Of a stretch of 64,000 bases of DNA, positions 1 through 13,489 are shown piece after piece. Location of the stretch: contig NADL03000691.1 in NCBI GenBank assembly GCA_002205965.3, forward strand, positions 496,001 through 560,000. Direction: 5' to 3'. This stretch comes from Kappaphycus alvarezii. Its lineage: Eukaryota; Rhodophyta; Florideophyceae; Gigartinales; Solieriaceae. The notes under the pieces were generated by a model. It was not told where the DNA came from and did not search any database. It saw only the letters and a list, made by a program, of their open reading frames with translations. The stretch's first letter is position 1. Every line of letters starts with the position of its first letter. Both the position numbers and the translations under genes were made by a program.

Positions 1-690
1 TGACCTGTGACGCCGGCACCACCGAGAACAGAAAGACGTTGCAGAGGCTTCTGCTTAGTGAGACAGCGAACAGTATCAGCATATGTGGGGGACATAGACT
101 TTCCAGGAGAGGAGAAAAACACTAAGGGTCGGCGGGAGTTGAGGAAGGAGAAGATGGGTTAAGGTCCACAAACACATTCAGTACAGATAACACGGCACGG
201 AATCGGGAGTTTTTGCGGAACGAGGGGTGCAAGGTACGTACGGCAAGTGCAAACTGCAAAGCGGTAGCAAACTGGGAGAAAGCAGCAGCATCTGTAAGAT
301 CGAGAGAGCCGCTGAGAAGGGAAGAAGAAGTAAAGAGGAAATCCAGGGCAGCATGGGCAAGATGAACAACATCGCCGGTAGCGGGCGTATGGGGTAGACC
401 GTGGATTCATATGAGCGGCAGGAGGAAAGGAGCGCACAAGCGGGATGAAGGAGGCAAACGCCCACAGCCAATAGGAACTGTGAATGGAGATCACCAAACG
501 AAGATCATTTATACGAAAGGCAGTCTTCCAGAAGACCGCGTGGAAGTGTGAGGGGTGGCAGAGCACGCCCTAGCGCGACAGTCTCGTAGTCGCGCACGTG
601 GGTCGCCGTCGCAAGAGAAAGAACTGCGCGAGGGGTAGGGGGCCTGTGGGAAAGAGAGTAAAGTGGAAGAAGACGGAAGAAAAACGAAGT
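1..690 (-). pseudogene. LINE ORF1-like fragment, cut by the window edge
   Basis: Read on the minus strand, this stretch matches the region at 43.8-44.2 kb. Shared words include TPATG...AALD, TSSSLLSG, LTD, SQFAT and FRAVLSVL..FVD, followed by a Ser/Pro-rich part containing SMSP.Y.D.VR..TKQ. Nucleotide similarity near the window edge is about 80% by eye. The copy at 43.8 kb leads into a DDGGWIVVKQ-like word, which resembles ORF1 proteins of non-LTR retrotransposons. No single frame stays open throughout, so I call it a decayed copy. The element runs off the left edge of the window. Confidence 0.45.
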
Positions 691-699
691 ACAAAAAGA

Positions 700-3000
700 A
701 GTTTAAGAAAATATCCTCTCTATAGACGCTTATGATTATCTTCTTTCAAGCAAACTTTCGGTCGTGCTTCATTTATAGCCTCGAGTTGAAACATTTTACG
801 ATTTAATCACATAAATCTCTGTATTGTTTAAAAATTAGGATTCAGGATGACTGCGGAATCCTACCTTGCGGAAAAAACGGGAAAAATCAAATGAATGAGA
901 ACCAGATATCATGATTTTGTATATCTGGAGAACAGGAAAAAAGTAAAGAGCAAAGTAGTAGAACTTGAGAACAGGGAACAGAAGATATTAGAAAAACTAA
1001 TCTCAGAGAAGAGAACCAGCGATAGATCAATAAATTCTCAAGCGAAAAGAGCAGAGAACTGAAGAGCGTATAGGATCGCAGGTAAAACTTTGGGCAACAG
1101 AACTGAAAGATGTAGAGCAAGGAATACTAGACCATTGAACGCTGGATAGACTAGCTACAGAGCGAAGCAAAGAAACGTATAATGAAGTTATTGAAGTTCA
1201 AATGCAGATCTTGGAGTGGTATCTCTAGGTGTGTGGGTACTCTCTGAAGACTACGGAGGCTTGTTACAATACATAAACGTAGGTCATTTAGGTCTTGGAA
1301 GAACAAAATGACCCGACGGCGTATTATATGTCATTTCAACTGAAAAGTTCTGTGCTGTACATGTATAGAATAAACCTAAATTTCGAAATAGTACGCACCG
1401 CCAAATATATACGGTAAATAAGGCTGCAGTGTATTCATCATACAGCCTCCAATAGTTTCTTCCCATCGTAAATAGATAGGTACATAATTTTTTGGTGCTT
1501 TACTGATTATATTTGTAAAACAGTGATTTTACTTTGTATCGGAGATAGACTTAACCGAACACATTTTTGAAACTAGTGTCAAGCCATCCAAGGTACATAT
1601 TAGGCCTTCATACGAGAACGAATGTTTTTTAAATAATATGAGAGCAAAATGAATGTCAGAAGACATTGAACCTTATTTCTACAGAGAAACATTTGCTGTT
1701 AACTAATTTCCAGCACATAAGAACCTATCTATGAAACATCTAAAATATTTCTACCTCATTCTAGAGCAACAGCAGCCGGCTCTAGAATTGCCCGCACAGA
1801 TTCAAAATGAAAAATTTCCGTGCACCCACGAAGTGCCTTTTCCCAAAAGATTAATTTGGTGAAGATTAAAACCAACAACCACATCTCAAGTATTCACAGA
1901 AATTTCAAGAAAACATTTTATGTGAATAAATGTATCAACTCCGACGATAATGGCTAGAAAATTCCAAATTTGGTCAATAAAACCAAACAGAGACGAATAG
2001 AGTACAGAAAAGTATGTAAGTTGATTAAAATGAAAAAACATAATTAGGCGACTGCAGAAGTATAGGTGGAGAACTTCAAACACCACAGAAATGCCGAAAT
2101 ATTGAAAAGCATATACCTAGTTTCTACCGTTGAAACCAACGGTAATCTTTCGGGCTATCTTGTCCATTACCTTGCCCTACTCTACCTCCGTTTTTATCTT
2201 TTTTTCTTTGTTTCATCTCTCGATATCCATTTTTCCACTCTGTTCTCGATTAAAACATAAAAACTGCAAATTACAGGAACTTTACATTTTTCTTGGGCAA
2301 ACCAGGAGGAAGTAGATACTTACTAATCAGTACATAATCAATAATTTTTCTATAACATTTGTACTTCTTGTGGAAACGTTACGCACTCTCTAGGTGCGAC
2401 TGTAGACGATACAGACAGTCAATTTGTACGAGAGCTTTTTGTACAAACACAAGCTCCCTAGGATGGTCTTGAACTACTATTTTACAGAATTCGGTACTCT
2501 TAAAGTGATCAAAACAACTACAATCAAAATGCACAAGTCGAGGATTATTAATCGCTTGCCGTCCACCTTAGTTGGCCAAAACACTATTTTCTAAAATTAT
2601 GAGGATATACTAATGCTGAAACTATCTACAAAGAACCCTTTTGTGTGTTATTTCTCTCGTTTTCCTGACTGTGTATTGAATCTTTACGATGATATTCGTC
2701 ACCAAGTAACTACGAGTGACCACTTCAATGTTTGTTTTTGCCGCATCTGAATGCCAATCTAAAACTTATCTATACAATAGCCTATGCAATAGCAAAAGAA
2801 AAGTTTGCCCTTAAGGAAATATCTCCCTAACATGTTTACTGACCGATATATTCAATGAAAAATTTGCATTGGACTCCGGAGATTAATTCTGAATAAAAAA
2901 CTATTTACTTCTCGCCATCAATATTATGCCAACCACATGGTAAACAGATGAAATCTTTATGTATGCCTTCAAACAGTGGTTCTAAGGGGTTTTGTTTCAA
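700..3000 (-). repeat. Dispersed repeat B, copy B1
   Basis: This stretch aligns with 20.8-24.9 kb (B2, same orientation) and 42.8-43.8 kb (B3, opposite). Shared landmarks are a TCACATAAATC..TGTATT word near 810, GAGCAAAG...GCAGGTAAAACTT near 930-1090, a GACCCGACGGCGTA word near 1310, and CTCTAGAA..TCG.CGCACG.ATT near 1770. The minus strand carries conserved open pieces at 887-1120, 1284-1466 and 1886-2086. They share words such as NYW.L.D.Y and IWNFL..FVGVD with the other copies. The encoded stretches are hydrophobic and membrane-like. I cannot assign a family. B1 and B3 both lie just upstream of, and codirectional with, a LINE ORF1-like region. Confidence 0.55.
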
Positions 3001-6000
3001 GTAAAGGAGTTCAAAAACGAAGAAAGAAGACATTCAACGGTCAGAGGCTGGCACAATGACGAAAGCAATAAGATGCTTCTACATGTATTTTCCTGTTACG
3101 AGAAAAAAATCCCAACTTTTTAATAAATACAAGAGCATGAATCGGCATAAACTGTAACATCGATGCTTAAATCTGTATTATTCCATTATTTTACATAGAG
3201 AGGGTCAAAATGGTAAATAGTATGATTGGGTAGAATGTTTTCAATGTAGTTTCAACGTCTATATATGGTCTTAGCTCTTATCGTTCACATTTAGTAAGCG
3301 CTTTTTTCTTTCCGTTTAAAATTTATCCACCGATATCGCACAACAAACTTCGCAAAAAACTCAAATGACAACGCACATCAGTGAAAAAACTGAGTTGCTC
3401 ATTGGCTACAGCTGCACATCACTCAAAAATGCTTTTTTCTTGACTCTAAGTATCTATTTCGCTACAGGATTAAAATGTGGTAAGTTCTTTACTCCTAGAA
3501 TACTGATAGCTGTCGCTTAGATGCTGTTTGAACAGCTGTTGTTCTGACCATTTTTGCAGCATTGCACCGGTTTTGGTGTTTTTGGCTCCCTTACTGGGAA
3601 TTACTGCCCAATTAGATATTATTTTTGATATCATTCTTTTGCGATTTGAATATGTCATTGTGCAAACTCATTTTTTAAATTGAAGACATTTATACAACTC
3701 CTTTTATTTTTGAAGTCTCTGAGAAAACTTTTTGGGGAAGGAACCATGTATTTCATCTAATATGAGGAAGATTCGTCCCTCTTGCGATCCTTTCCCCGAT
3801 CCAACCAGTTGGACACTTGATCAGGTGTTTCTCATAGGACGTAGCAAGAAATAAGTGTTGCAATTTTTATTCTCTGCTGGATATTCGGAACTTGAACCGA
3901 CAACCAAATAGGAGCAATTCCGTATACAATATGTATGAGTACGTTTACATGGCAACATGCTGTATTAGTGTCGTATTGTAAAGGATCACTGCTGCAAAAG
4001 TAATGTACAATGCCACTACTGCAGAGTACTCCAAGTTATTCAGGTGCGATAGTAAGCTATTAAAATAAATGAGATCTTTTATTGTCTTCAAAAACCCTGA
4101 ATCATTCAGGTAGTGGATTATACTAGATTAACGGCATCTCCAGACCACCGGCTGAACTCAAAAGGGAAGAAAGCCGATCTATCTTTCTTTCTGTATTTAA
4201 TATTTGGAGTGAATATGGTTTAGTAAAAATTTTCAATTGTCTAATGGGTTCTATGTGGCGTAGAGGTAACTGTTTTTTGGTGGCTTTCGCAAACTTTATA
4301 TGTAATACGTAGTTGCAATGATGAATATGATGCCTTAATTAATCAAAATTTTGTGGATAAACCTATAAAATCCATGATATTTCACAATGTCTAATGGAGG
4401 CTTAATTGTATATCTTTGTATATCTTTTGACAGGGTCTTGTTTGTATGAAGCACTAAGGTCATTCGTTTATGTGAGATAAATATCCTGTGAATATAGCTT
4501 TTTCCCCTATATTTAATATTTAAACCGGAACATTCCAAGAAGTGCTCCTTGTATTTTGGTCCCAGTTATAATTAATTACTACATCTACCACGTCAAAAAG
4601 ATCAGCAGCAATTTAAAATCACTAGCTTTGAGGAGATTCACAGACAAATTTGTAATATTTCCCTGATTCTGGTTTCGAAAACGACACAAGGAGAAAAATT
4701 CACATGCTAGAACGATATCAATACATTTTAAAGGCGATGATTTAATCAGAAATTTCGTAACCTATTTTTAATAAAAAAAAGCCTGTAGATATTTTTATGA
4801 GCTGAAATATTGAAAATATTTTATTGGTCCTGTATAGTGAAGCCCCCACCTCTGATAAAGAATCATTTCTATTTTTCTATCTAATCCAAGAATATGTTTA
4901 CTGATTCTGTCATTTGTACAGGATAAATTTGACAGTAATTTTGGATTCTCTGCCAAATCTCTATTCATGTATTTGTTGTCGAAACGATTTTTTCATTGGA
5001 CTTTCCACGTCCTCTTTCACTCAATTTCTGTACCCTAAATGATATATTTAGGATTTTGAAACTTTACAAGATAAAGTGGAGATAAAAACCACCGAGAAAA
5101 AGAAAAATCAAGATTAATAATTTTAATTGCTATTTATTACCAAAGGCCGAGATGGGTAAGTATTTTGTCTGATAATCTGTATTCAGTTCTTCTGAAAATC
5201 CTTTTTCCTGTAGAAAATTATATATTTTGTTATTCCGTCAGATTAACAGATATGTATGATCCTCAAATTGTTATCAATTTCTTCTGCAGAAAATTTTCAA
5301 TGCAATATAGGAAAAACATCTGCAACTTTCATAATGTCACGGTTTATTAAAGGTTCAAGGTGATTCTAAATATAAAATACAGTAACTTAGTATAAAATAA
5401 AATACGTTTGTGCAGCTATTATGTCCAACGGAAATGTGCTTAGTTATTATGTCCAACCAAAATGTGCTTTTTAAGAATTTCGTTCACGAAAAGCGAAAAA
5501 GGAGTAAAAAAGAATCAAGTACCCATGTTTAACTGACCAGAACATGGCCGTTTTTGGAATAATGAGAGTTGAGGTTATTGAATACCAAATTTGCTTTCAG
5601 TGAATTATCACAAAGAAAAAGACACCAAGCAAATAGTTTATACTCAGAGACGGAGACCATCTTGATTAGGAGATTTTAATATTATTTATTTGTTCGAAAT
5701 GGTGAAAATGGGGAAATCATTCCAAATTAAGAACAAAAATATAGTTACGATTAATGTACTTAATATTTAAGACTGATCTTTGAAATGTTAAAGTTTGGAT
5801 ATTTGAAAGATAAATTCAGAACAAGTTTCAAAAAAACTAAAGATCAAAAAGAAAAATATCAGCAGCATAGATTTGAAATTAAAATAATTAGAGAAGAAGG
5901 ATTTAGGTTCGACATATGGATAACCTTAATTCGAAAAGTTTTGCACTTTCGGCAGTTGTGGCTTACTCAGCATAATATAGCTGCAAATAAAATTTGATGA

Positions 6001-8040
6001 GGTAAACGCATGTCATATATATTTGTTATTTTCCATTTTTTTCGAAAAAAAATTTGTTAGTTCTGTCATCATTTGTTTAGAGTAAGATTTCAAACAATCC
6101 AGCTTAAGTAGTAACCGCTTTTTAGGAATTGTATGGGGTTTTAATGTTGTAGAAGTACAGCAGCGGAAAAAAATACCTCTTTGAAACTGTGGTCGATTGT
6201 TTGCTCTGTGAATCAGAGCTTAAACTACCTCCAGTCACAAGATTATGTGTAGCGGAAAAAATAGAGTAGCAAGTTTTCTTTTTACTAGCAAATGTTGCAC
6301 TTTGCATCAAAAAAGTGAGGAAAAAGAGAGTCTTGGGATGAGTTAAGGGCTATAAACTCTTGATTCAAGTGGAAGCCACTTGACACCTTCCACCAAATTT
6401 TGGACTTTAGGCATATCTCTGCTACACATTTCCTTTGGGGTTGATTGCTTGGGAATGTTTTCGGTTGGCTCTAATAGAATATAAGAGCTCCGCAAGTACA
6501 GCCTAAATCTTCTATTGAAGTGGAGTTTGTCGTCAAAATCTGCTTTCTTTATGAATATTTTTTTGCAAGAAAAGTTCTTTTTCCCATTTACCATTCCTGG
6601 TTATTTTAATTAGATATTTCAACTAGATATATTAAATTTCATCATAGTTCTTTACAGTAACTTAGTTACCCAGCCAGATACTAATGTCATTTTCAATATA
6701 TTTCTAAGAAATAGTCAAGATGATATAAGTACCAAGATTTAAGATCTAAGAAAGGTTAATATCTTCGCTTTAACAAGTTTTAACATTTTCAACAGGTTTT
6801 ATTCCTTCATTTACCAGATAAATATTTCCTCAGAAATAACTCTTCCGGATGAAGCTGTCGACTTTGTTTTATTGGGAAAATCATTGTTTGAATTAAAAAC
6901 CAATACTACAGAGTCTCAGAAGCAGGTAAGGTCCATGTGAATAGGTCCTATCATCTTTTCTTATACAATAAAAAATTGCAAAAGTTACCCTATTAGAGTA
7001 CTGAATACTAGGTTTGAATGGTATCAGGATTGCTTCAGTATTAGAGCAATTTACTCAAAAATAATTTTCAAAAGAAATAAGTTTTCAATATAAACCTGTT
7101 GACTAACATTAAAATCAGCAATGATGCTAAAAACATGGATACGGTGACTGAAATTATAGAGAAAGTTTCAATTAAAATTACCCCGTGCGACTGAGCAATG
7201 CTTAGTAAGGTCAAAAATTGACCTTGAAGTTACTAATACAGTTTTACTGGACAAACTAGTTCGGGTAATATCAATAAATTCTTCTTGTGCAAAAGCAAAG
7301 ATTCCTTTGCTTGTTACCTTTTGATTTACGAATTGATCAATATCACGTAAAACAAAGTGTCCAGCTTTCCACTAATTTTTTACATACACCCGCAGCAGTA
7401 TGGCAATTCTATGAAAAAAATATGCTTTTTGGGAGAAATATGTTTATAAGGAGTTTCCGTAGAAAATCCCGCCAAATTTCTTTAAAGGGGTAAACCCGAA
7501 ATCACCCATTTTAGTTTATTTGGTACCTTCTTATATCTTCGATTTCGAAATCATAAAAATTTACAGATATGCGTACTGGTACAGAAGTCTTTCCTAAAGA
7601 AATAATTTTGAAAATTTAGGTTCAAGCTAAAACCCGATCAACTTAATTCTTTCTGGAAGAATTCGTTCCCAGTTTGCGGTTGGATATTTTGAATACTTTT
7701 CAAAAAAAGAAAGTAATTCCCACTTTATTTATTTTCGGGAATATAAATAATTGTGCATGTATCCCTGGGCTGCTGTTGCAACTGGAAATAAGACAACGGA
7801 TGCCATTGGTATCCACTCACCGTCATGGTTATTCAGTTTAATAATTTCAACGCAATCATCTTTTGTTGAGAGAAAGGTCTCTTTAGTTCATGAGCAACAG
7901 TCCTCTTACGTCATTGGTCTGATCTCTAATGTGGAAGAAGTCAAGAAAAGCTCCAAATGAAAAAACTCCAAATGGCTCCAGCCAATCCATACATCTCAGT
8001 AAAGACACCCCTCTTTATTCCCCCATTCCCCCCATACTGC
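3001..8040. other. A+T-rich stretch with no supported gene
   Basis: I see no recognisable gene here. Isolated open frames such as 4335-4538 (-), 5785-5997 (+, Lys-rich, 70 aa) and 6343-6594 (-, 83 aa) have no second copy that I can confirm. A segment around 7895-7940 shares about 40 bp in inverted orientation with 11990-12035, a small dispersed repeat. Confidence 0.4.
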
Positions 8041-8043
8041 TCA

Positions 8044-8260
8044 TTATCTCCAACACACAATTTGGTATGGTTTACTGTCTTCATCTCCACGCGAGGCGGG
8101 TGCAATCTGGGAGACGTTTTTAGTCGTCACAATGGTCGCAAGATCTAGGAAAAGTCCCTCAATGGAACTGTTTTTGAAATTTCGAGGCATTCTTTCGTGG
8201 CGACACTCGGCGTTGGCAGTAATTTCCAATGCGGCATGCCTCTTTGCTCGCCTCCTACTG
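8044..8260 (-). pseudogene. RQAAL-module exon-like copy
   Basis: The minus strand reads RRRAKRHAALEITANAEC followed by SIEGLFLDLATIVTTK, open to position 8044. The inverted-repeat-like copy at 63.27-63.47 kb reads RRRARRQAALEGTANGKY and SIEGLALYFATSVTAK in the same frame. The plus strand of both copies is also readable, as SNAACLFARL and SNAACLLARL. Conservation of the protein word at about 75% nucleotide identity suggests an old coding exon. Its function is unknown. Confidence 0.4.
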
Positions 8261-8439
8261 GAATTTCAGTAAAGATAAAGATTGTGTAAGCTTTCTATAG
8301 CGATATATTTTACACTGCATTGGCAGCAACTCTGCGGTTCTTAGCCAACATATACATTACAGTTAGCGAGGGCACATTGAAATCATCCGATTTATCTTCG
8401 AAAATGGGGAGAGAAATTAGGGTGATTACCTGATTAGGG

Positions 8440-8766
8440 ATGCAGGACGGCTTTTGTAAGAAGACCAGGGGGCAGGTCTGTCTAATGGAGAGTCTGAAAA
8501 TGAGGCCGAGTCATGAAGTATTACATCACAGGCCTGGTGTGAGGCCAGCCGCAATGCATTCCGCGTTGGGCGAAACCGTCGCCGCAGCGTGTCTTTGCAT
8601 AATGGCAGATCGCACCCGTACTCTTCGAAGAGCAAAACACCCACACCTTTCCCCGTTACCGCATACAGGCACAACGTTTTGTAATTATTTTTTGAAGATT
8701 TTGGATGATTCCTCGAAGGGGCAAATGTGGTGTGGTTTAATAGTTGGAGGATGTGGTCGGTTGTAG
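8440..8766 (+). pseudogene. 108-aa ORF carrying the RQAAL-type module
   Basis: This open frame contains SHEV..HRPGVRP..HSALGETVAAACLCI near its middle. Close relatives are 17.86-18.0 kb on the minus strand (SHEV..RRAGVRP..RHAALDETVAAVCLCI) and 63.66-63.8 kb on the plus strand (SHEV...ADVRP..KHAALGEIIAAAFLYI). The three align from a shared AGTCTGAAAATGAGGCCGAGTCATGA word onward. A TTGGAGGATGTGGTCGGTTG motif lies at 8744-8766. The ORF may be one exon of a gene family or a fragment of a transposable element. I do not recognise it. Confidence 0.4.
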
Positions 8767-9059
8767 CCCAGAATTTATCCCGAAGTGCATTGCTTGTGCC
8801 CTGCAGGAATTTTTGTGAGGAAAACTGAAATTTGCAATGTATTTTACAGTACTCTGTCAACAGGTAAATGCTAGAAAACATCACTTCCGATTCTGTTAGG
8901 TATTCGACATGTATGTGTTACAAATATTGTGGTGTAGCTTTGTTGAAGATCACTGGTTCCTGCACTGATTCCCGTTCTACGACCTTCGCTCCAGCAACCC
9001 ACAAGGCGACCCCCATCACCTACATAACTCTCTCAAACTGCTTGACCATTTAACGCTCT

Positions 9060-12040
9060 CCTGTCGACAACTCCAAACGCTTTACACTTTCCCCACTCCC
9101 TTCATTACATATTAACAACTTAGTCGCTTAGCACTAAGGGGAACCCACAATTCTATGGTCCACATCGATCCCTTTTTGTGGGTACCTTCTTCACTAAACG
9201 TTCAACCCGTCGTTGCTAGGGAGATTGTCCGGTTCGTATGATGAACACGTGGGGTGGATTCTGTGACTAATTTGACGATGCTCAAATTGGAATCGTACCT
9301 TTAATATCCAACTAGATCATACCCTTGTGCACATGATAGCCCGGCAAAAATACCTAAAACTGAACTATCACAACAAGTAATGACATCCACCAAGAGTAGG
9401 AGGTAATCTTTTAGCCAAAAGTAAACTGACCAAACTGATTATCCGTAGAACCAAACCACAGGATAGTTGACTATCCACTTCCCTGATGATACAGTCCGTA
9501 CAAAATACAATTTCTCTCAGTGCGTGGTTATACACATGAATCGACGGTGGTGCAATCAGAACTATAAACGAAAAATCTTTTCCCTTACGTGGTGATATGC
9601 AATTAATCAGAAAAACTCAAACGACGCAAATAAAATCAAAAACATCAAATCCCGCAATTCCGGGTGATGTACCATCAAACACCCAACGCAATTCCCTGAA
9701 TTAATTAATAAAGGGAAAAGCATTAGTGACAGAAAGCGCTAAAAGGCCACGTTTGGTGGGAATCTCTGAGTGAAAATCGTTGCTTGCCAACCCTTGCAGA
9801 ACAAGATATGGTCCGATTTTTGTGTTCCAAATCTTACAGAAAGACATATTACCGAAATAATGTACATTCTCAAGAACGTATCATGTTTTCTGGATACATC
9901 CTGACTATGCCGTTCTCCTTAGAACTATTGCATGACGAAGGACATTTCAATCAAAAGTAAATCCAAAATCGTGATAATAACCTTTTGCCCTAACTTCTGC
10001 ATGAGAGAATAAACCTTGCAACCCTCCGATAGCAACTGAGACATTATAAAGAGATATTATCAAACCATCCAATTATTATCTATTTTGGAAGATATACCCG
10101 ATCTATGTATTTCAAAGTATCGATTGCTGGTTTTTGTTAGATATTTAATAGGTATCAAGGAGGAAAAAATTCGCTCTTCACAATGTTATTCTTACTTTGC
10201 TCATTTTCTAGTGTGAATTCTGCTCCCTCGACGCTACCTTACGTTTATGTAACTCTGAATAAGATTAAAGGCCCACTAATTGTATCAATAGAATTCGGAA
10301 AACAAGTACTGCGGGCTCATGTTTTTCAACGGAATAAGGGAAATCGTTTAAATGTTGGATGTCAATATCCACACTGAATAGGGAATTTCAGTTAATCTGA
10401 AGCAAAATTTTAAATACACTAAATAGCCCGAATCTTGAAGCAACTGAGGATCATTCTAGGTTGTTGTACTCAGTTTATGACACTAGATAAACACACTGTG
10501 CTATAATATTATTACTAAAATACCAACTATTGGGACATGGACATATAGAAGACGGAAAGTCGAAACTAATTCCAGAATAATAGTTTCAATTAGAAAAGCT
10601 CTTGTAGTTGTTGAATAATGAGAAGCTATTTTAAGTTGAAAATGTTCTTGTGAAGAATTTTGATGCATTTTATTGTCAGTAACTAGGAAGGAAGCATTAA
10701 GTCTGGCACCAATTTATCAATGTATTCTGAAAAAGGAGTGTAAATTTGAGTCTGAAATAAGCCGCATGTTACTGAATAGCAGCATTTATTAATACAGCCC
10801 TGCCTTGATCAGTCGATGTAGTCACATGGTCACGTAGGCGCAGACCAATTTCTGTTTTCTTCCTTCCTTCTCTCCTAACTCCGTTTAGATTCCCCCGCTA
10901 GAAGTTTCAGACAACTAATCAAACTAACTTCTTTCCCCTTAACAGAGCACATTGTTTCACTTTCAATATTAAGTCACCATATAACCGATCGTAAAAGAGT
11001 TTAATTTGTGAAGAAACGGTTTCTCATTATAGCCATGAAATATAGTGTGATTAAATGATGTAAGAGAGAAAATTTCTGCTAAGTCGCCCCAAAAATCCTG
11101 TTTTCTTAGCAATAAATCTGAACAGCTCTTCATTTAGAGCTCTATATGTTGAATTCGGGGAACTGGAATGGTTCCATAGATGTGACGAGGCATCAAAGGG
11201 ATATTCGATCTATCGTTGAGGATCAGTGTTGATCGGAGACGGTTTTTTTGGTATGGAAATTGGTCACTTGATTGGTGCTCTAGATAACAATGCTTGTCGT
11301 TATGCATGCAATATTTTCATGTGTGAAATCACCTTTGGGTGCCTCATCAGACCGCATCGGTAACCCGTTGTACTATTTGCTAGAGTTCTTGCATGTCTTT
11401 TTACTCTGTCAGGAACCGCCAAGTCAATACAGTAACCTTTCATTGGATCACTCGCTGGTAATTGTGCTGATTAACCTACATTCACGAACACTGTATGAGA
11501 CGCTAAGTTGTCATCAACTTATTGCACCAAAGGAACTAGGATGGGATAGTCTTATGTGCTGTCAAGACTACTGAGTAAGGAAATAATACACAAGAGGACC
11601 GCCAGCTTAGCGGTGGTGGTAATCCATCATCAGATATGGTTTCGAGGTTGGTAGAAGTAGATATAAATCAGAATCTTAGAGTAAGTTCGCTGCAGAGAAA
11701 AGGTAGCGGTCATCTAACAGAAGAAGCAACCTCCTGTAAGAGCAACTTTTGCTATCACGATACGTTAACAGTATTGTGTATCCTCTTGTACATAGGCATA
11801 TTACTTGTAAAGCAGTATCTTTCTGGATGTTTCTGCATATTAAAGGTATTTTGAGAGATCTAAGGTGGCGTCAAAAACCAAGTATCGCAATTGAGGTAGC
11901 ACTTGCATTGCGACAATGCTCCAATAGACTACTGACATATATGAATTACTTGTATTTGTTACTTGTGATATCTCTTGCTTGTTTTGAGTTGTTCACATTA
12001 GAGATCAGACCAATGACGTAAGAGGACTGCATACTGTGCT
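9060..12040. other. Stretch with no supported gene
   Basis: Only unsupported open frames occur here (10183-10377, 11290-11574, 11636-11854 and 11749-12021, all plus). The 94-aa frame at 11290 and the 90-aa frame at 11749 look protein-like in composition but match no family I recognise and have no second copy in the window. Confidence 0.35.
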
Positions 12041-12045
12041 GTTAA

Positions 12046-12294
12046 TCAATGCAAACGTTGCACAAATGGTTGCTCGCAATCATATACTTGCACTAGTGAT
12101 GTCGACGAGTCACGCTGTCTACGCATTTGCAGGTCGAAGCATGTTGACCGCAAGGATGTAAGAGGAGTGCGACATCGTCCAAACGCCGGCAGTAGACCGC
12201 ACAACGAGTAGATCCAGGAATAACGCGATGCCGAGACGGAAAGCCAGAGCGACCTTCCACGCAGAGGAGGACATGTACGTGGCTGTGAGGGCAC
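12046..12294 (-). pseudogene. C-terminal part of a conserved ORF (partner of 60942-61325)
   Basis: The frame reads WIYSLCGLLPAFGRCR...STCFDLQMRRQRDSSTSL and stops at the same place as the 127-aa ORF in block A' (WIYSLCGLLPALGRRR...STYFDLQMRRRRDSSTSL). Block A'' keeps WIYSLFSVLPALGRCR...TRFDLEIQRRRDMST. Substitutions between copies are mostly conservative in this frame, such as Q/E and M/I, which supports it as the coding frame. The upstream half of the ORF is replaced here by a copy of the RQAAL module. Function unknown. Confidence 0.35.
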
Positions 12295-12329
12295 TGGAGA
12301 CGTACGGAAAGGTTCGGGGGGTTTGATGC

Positions 12330-12400
12330 AAAGTCACGCTGCAGCAGCCGTCATGTCCAATGCGCCCTGCTTGATGGCTGGCCTGAGGTTAGCTTTTTAG
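12330..12400 (-). repeat. RQAAL/SNAACL module copy
   Basis: The minus strand reads AIKQGALDMTAAAA. The plus strand reads SHAAAAVMSNAPCLMAGL. It is one member of the set that also occurs at 8.2, 8.5, 13.3, 17.5, 17.9, 50.0, 56.1, 60.1, 61.7, 63.4 and 63.7 kb. Confidence 0.5.
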
Positions 12401-13125
12401 GGAGCGTAGTTCCTTTCCCATTACTGTGTCGGTATAACCTTTTCGAGCCGATTGTGGTTGTCTGGAAAACCATAGTATAGATCGAATGTATCCTCCAAGA
12501 GTAAAACACCCAAACCTTTCCCCCTTGGTATCTATGGCGCCTGGGGCTATGATGACAAGGAGTTTCTTCCACCGCCCTAATTATTTCGCTTCTTCCCGTC
12601 GCGGTTCCTCCCCTTAACAGGAGCTTCGCAACTTTGTTACCCGTTTTGCGTCTTGCCTCCAAGTGATGCAAGCGACAGGTTTCCGTCCACCGCCTGCATT
12701 CCTAGTTAATTTCTAAATGCCCTCCGCACGCCTCTGAGTCATATTGTACAACTCATAAATATCTGCCATATCTGCTTCACTAAAAGGTTACAATTATGCC
12801 ATGATTTTCGTGCCACTCTAACTAAAGTTTAGTTGCCTTTTCCCCCAGCTAATTCGTTGCGTAATCTCTTTATTAAAGTTGATTCACACTTGAGTACAAT
12901 AGGAAGCGGGGCCAGTACAAGTGGATAAAATTATTCTTCGACGATTAACAAAATTCAAAAGTTTGGAGTCTTAATTAATGCTTAAAGTTTAGTATCACTG
13001 CAGGGATGGAGATTAAATTCATTGCTCAAATTCATATTCGTCAAACCCCTTGCCCCCTTTCACTCTAGAGTCCAAATTTTCATCAACGTACTCACCAGCC
13101 TCAATCCAGTCCCCACAGAGAAAAA

Positions 13126-13371
13126 GTGGACATACCTAGATTTCCATCTGAATCCTCAGAGAAGATAAGGCTAGTTCCTCTCTGCACCTCAGCTCTCGGA
13201 GCCCAGTATCCGGCAGCGTTCTCCGTCGTCAATGAGTTCGTGAGAACTATTGCCATTCCTGTAATGGAACGTTTTTCGAGGTTGCAAAGTATTCCTGTAC
13301 AGCGACACTCTCAATTGGCAGTAACACCTGATGCGGCTTGTTTGCTTGCTGGTCTCCCATTTACTCTTTAG
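13126..13371. repeat. RQAAL/SNAACL module copy inside block A
   Basis: The plus strand is open for 81 codons and reads V.NEFVRTIAIPVMERFSRL, then VTPDAACLLAGL. The minus strand reads GRPASKQAASGVTAN. The inverted partner at 60.06-60.3 kb and a more diverged one at 32.05-32.3 kb share the whole segment. Both strands stay largely readable, so the coding strand cannot be decided from this copy alone. Confidence 0.45.
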
Positions 13372-13489
13372 TAAAGGGGGAATTTGAGGGTTATTTTAAT
13401 GCATGTCAGAGCCGAGTAGAGTAGAGTGACATCTGTGATGCCGAAAAATCTTACGTACACCTCCACTGCCGTAAATTTCTAACTAGGTG

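Noticed and set aside
6343-6594. LEPTEN word shared with the frame at 40963-41223.
   Set aside because: Only six residues match and the flanks do not align at the DNA level. Chance is likely.
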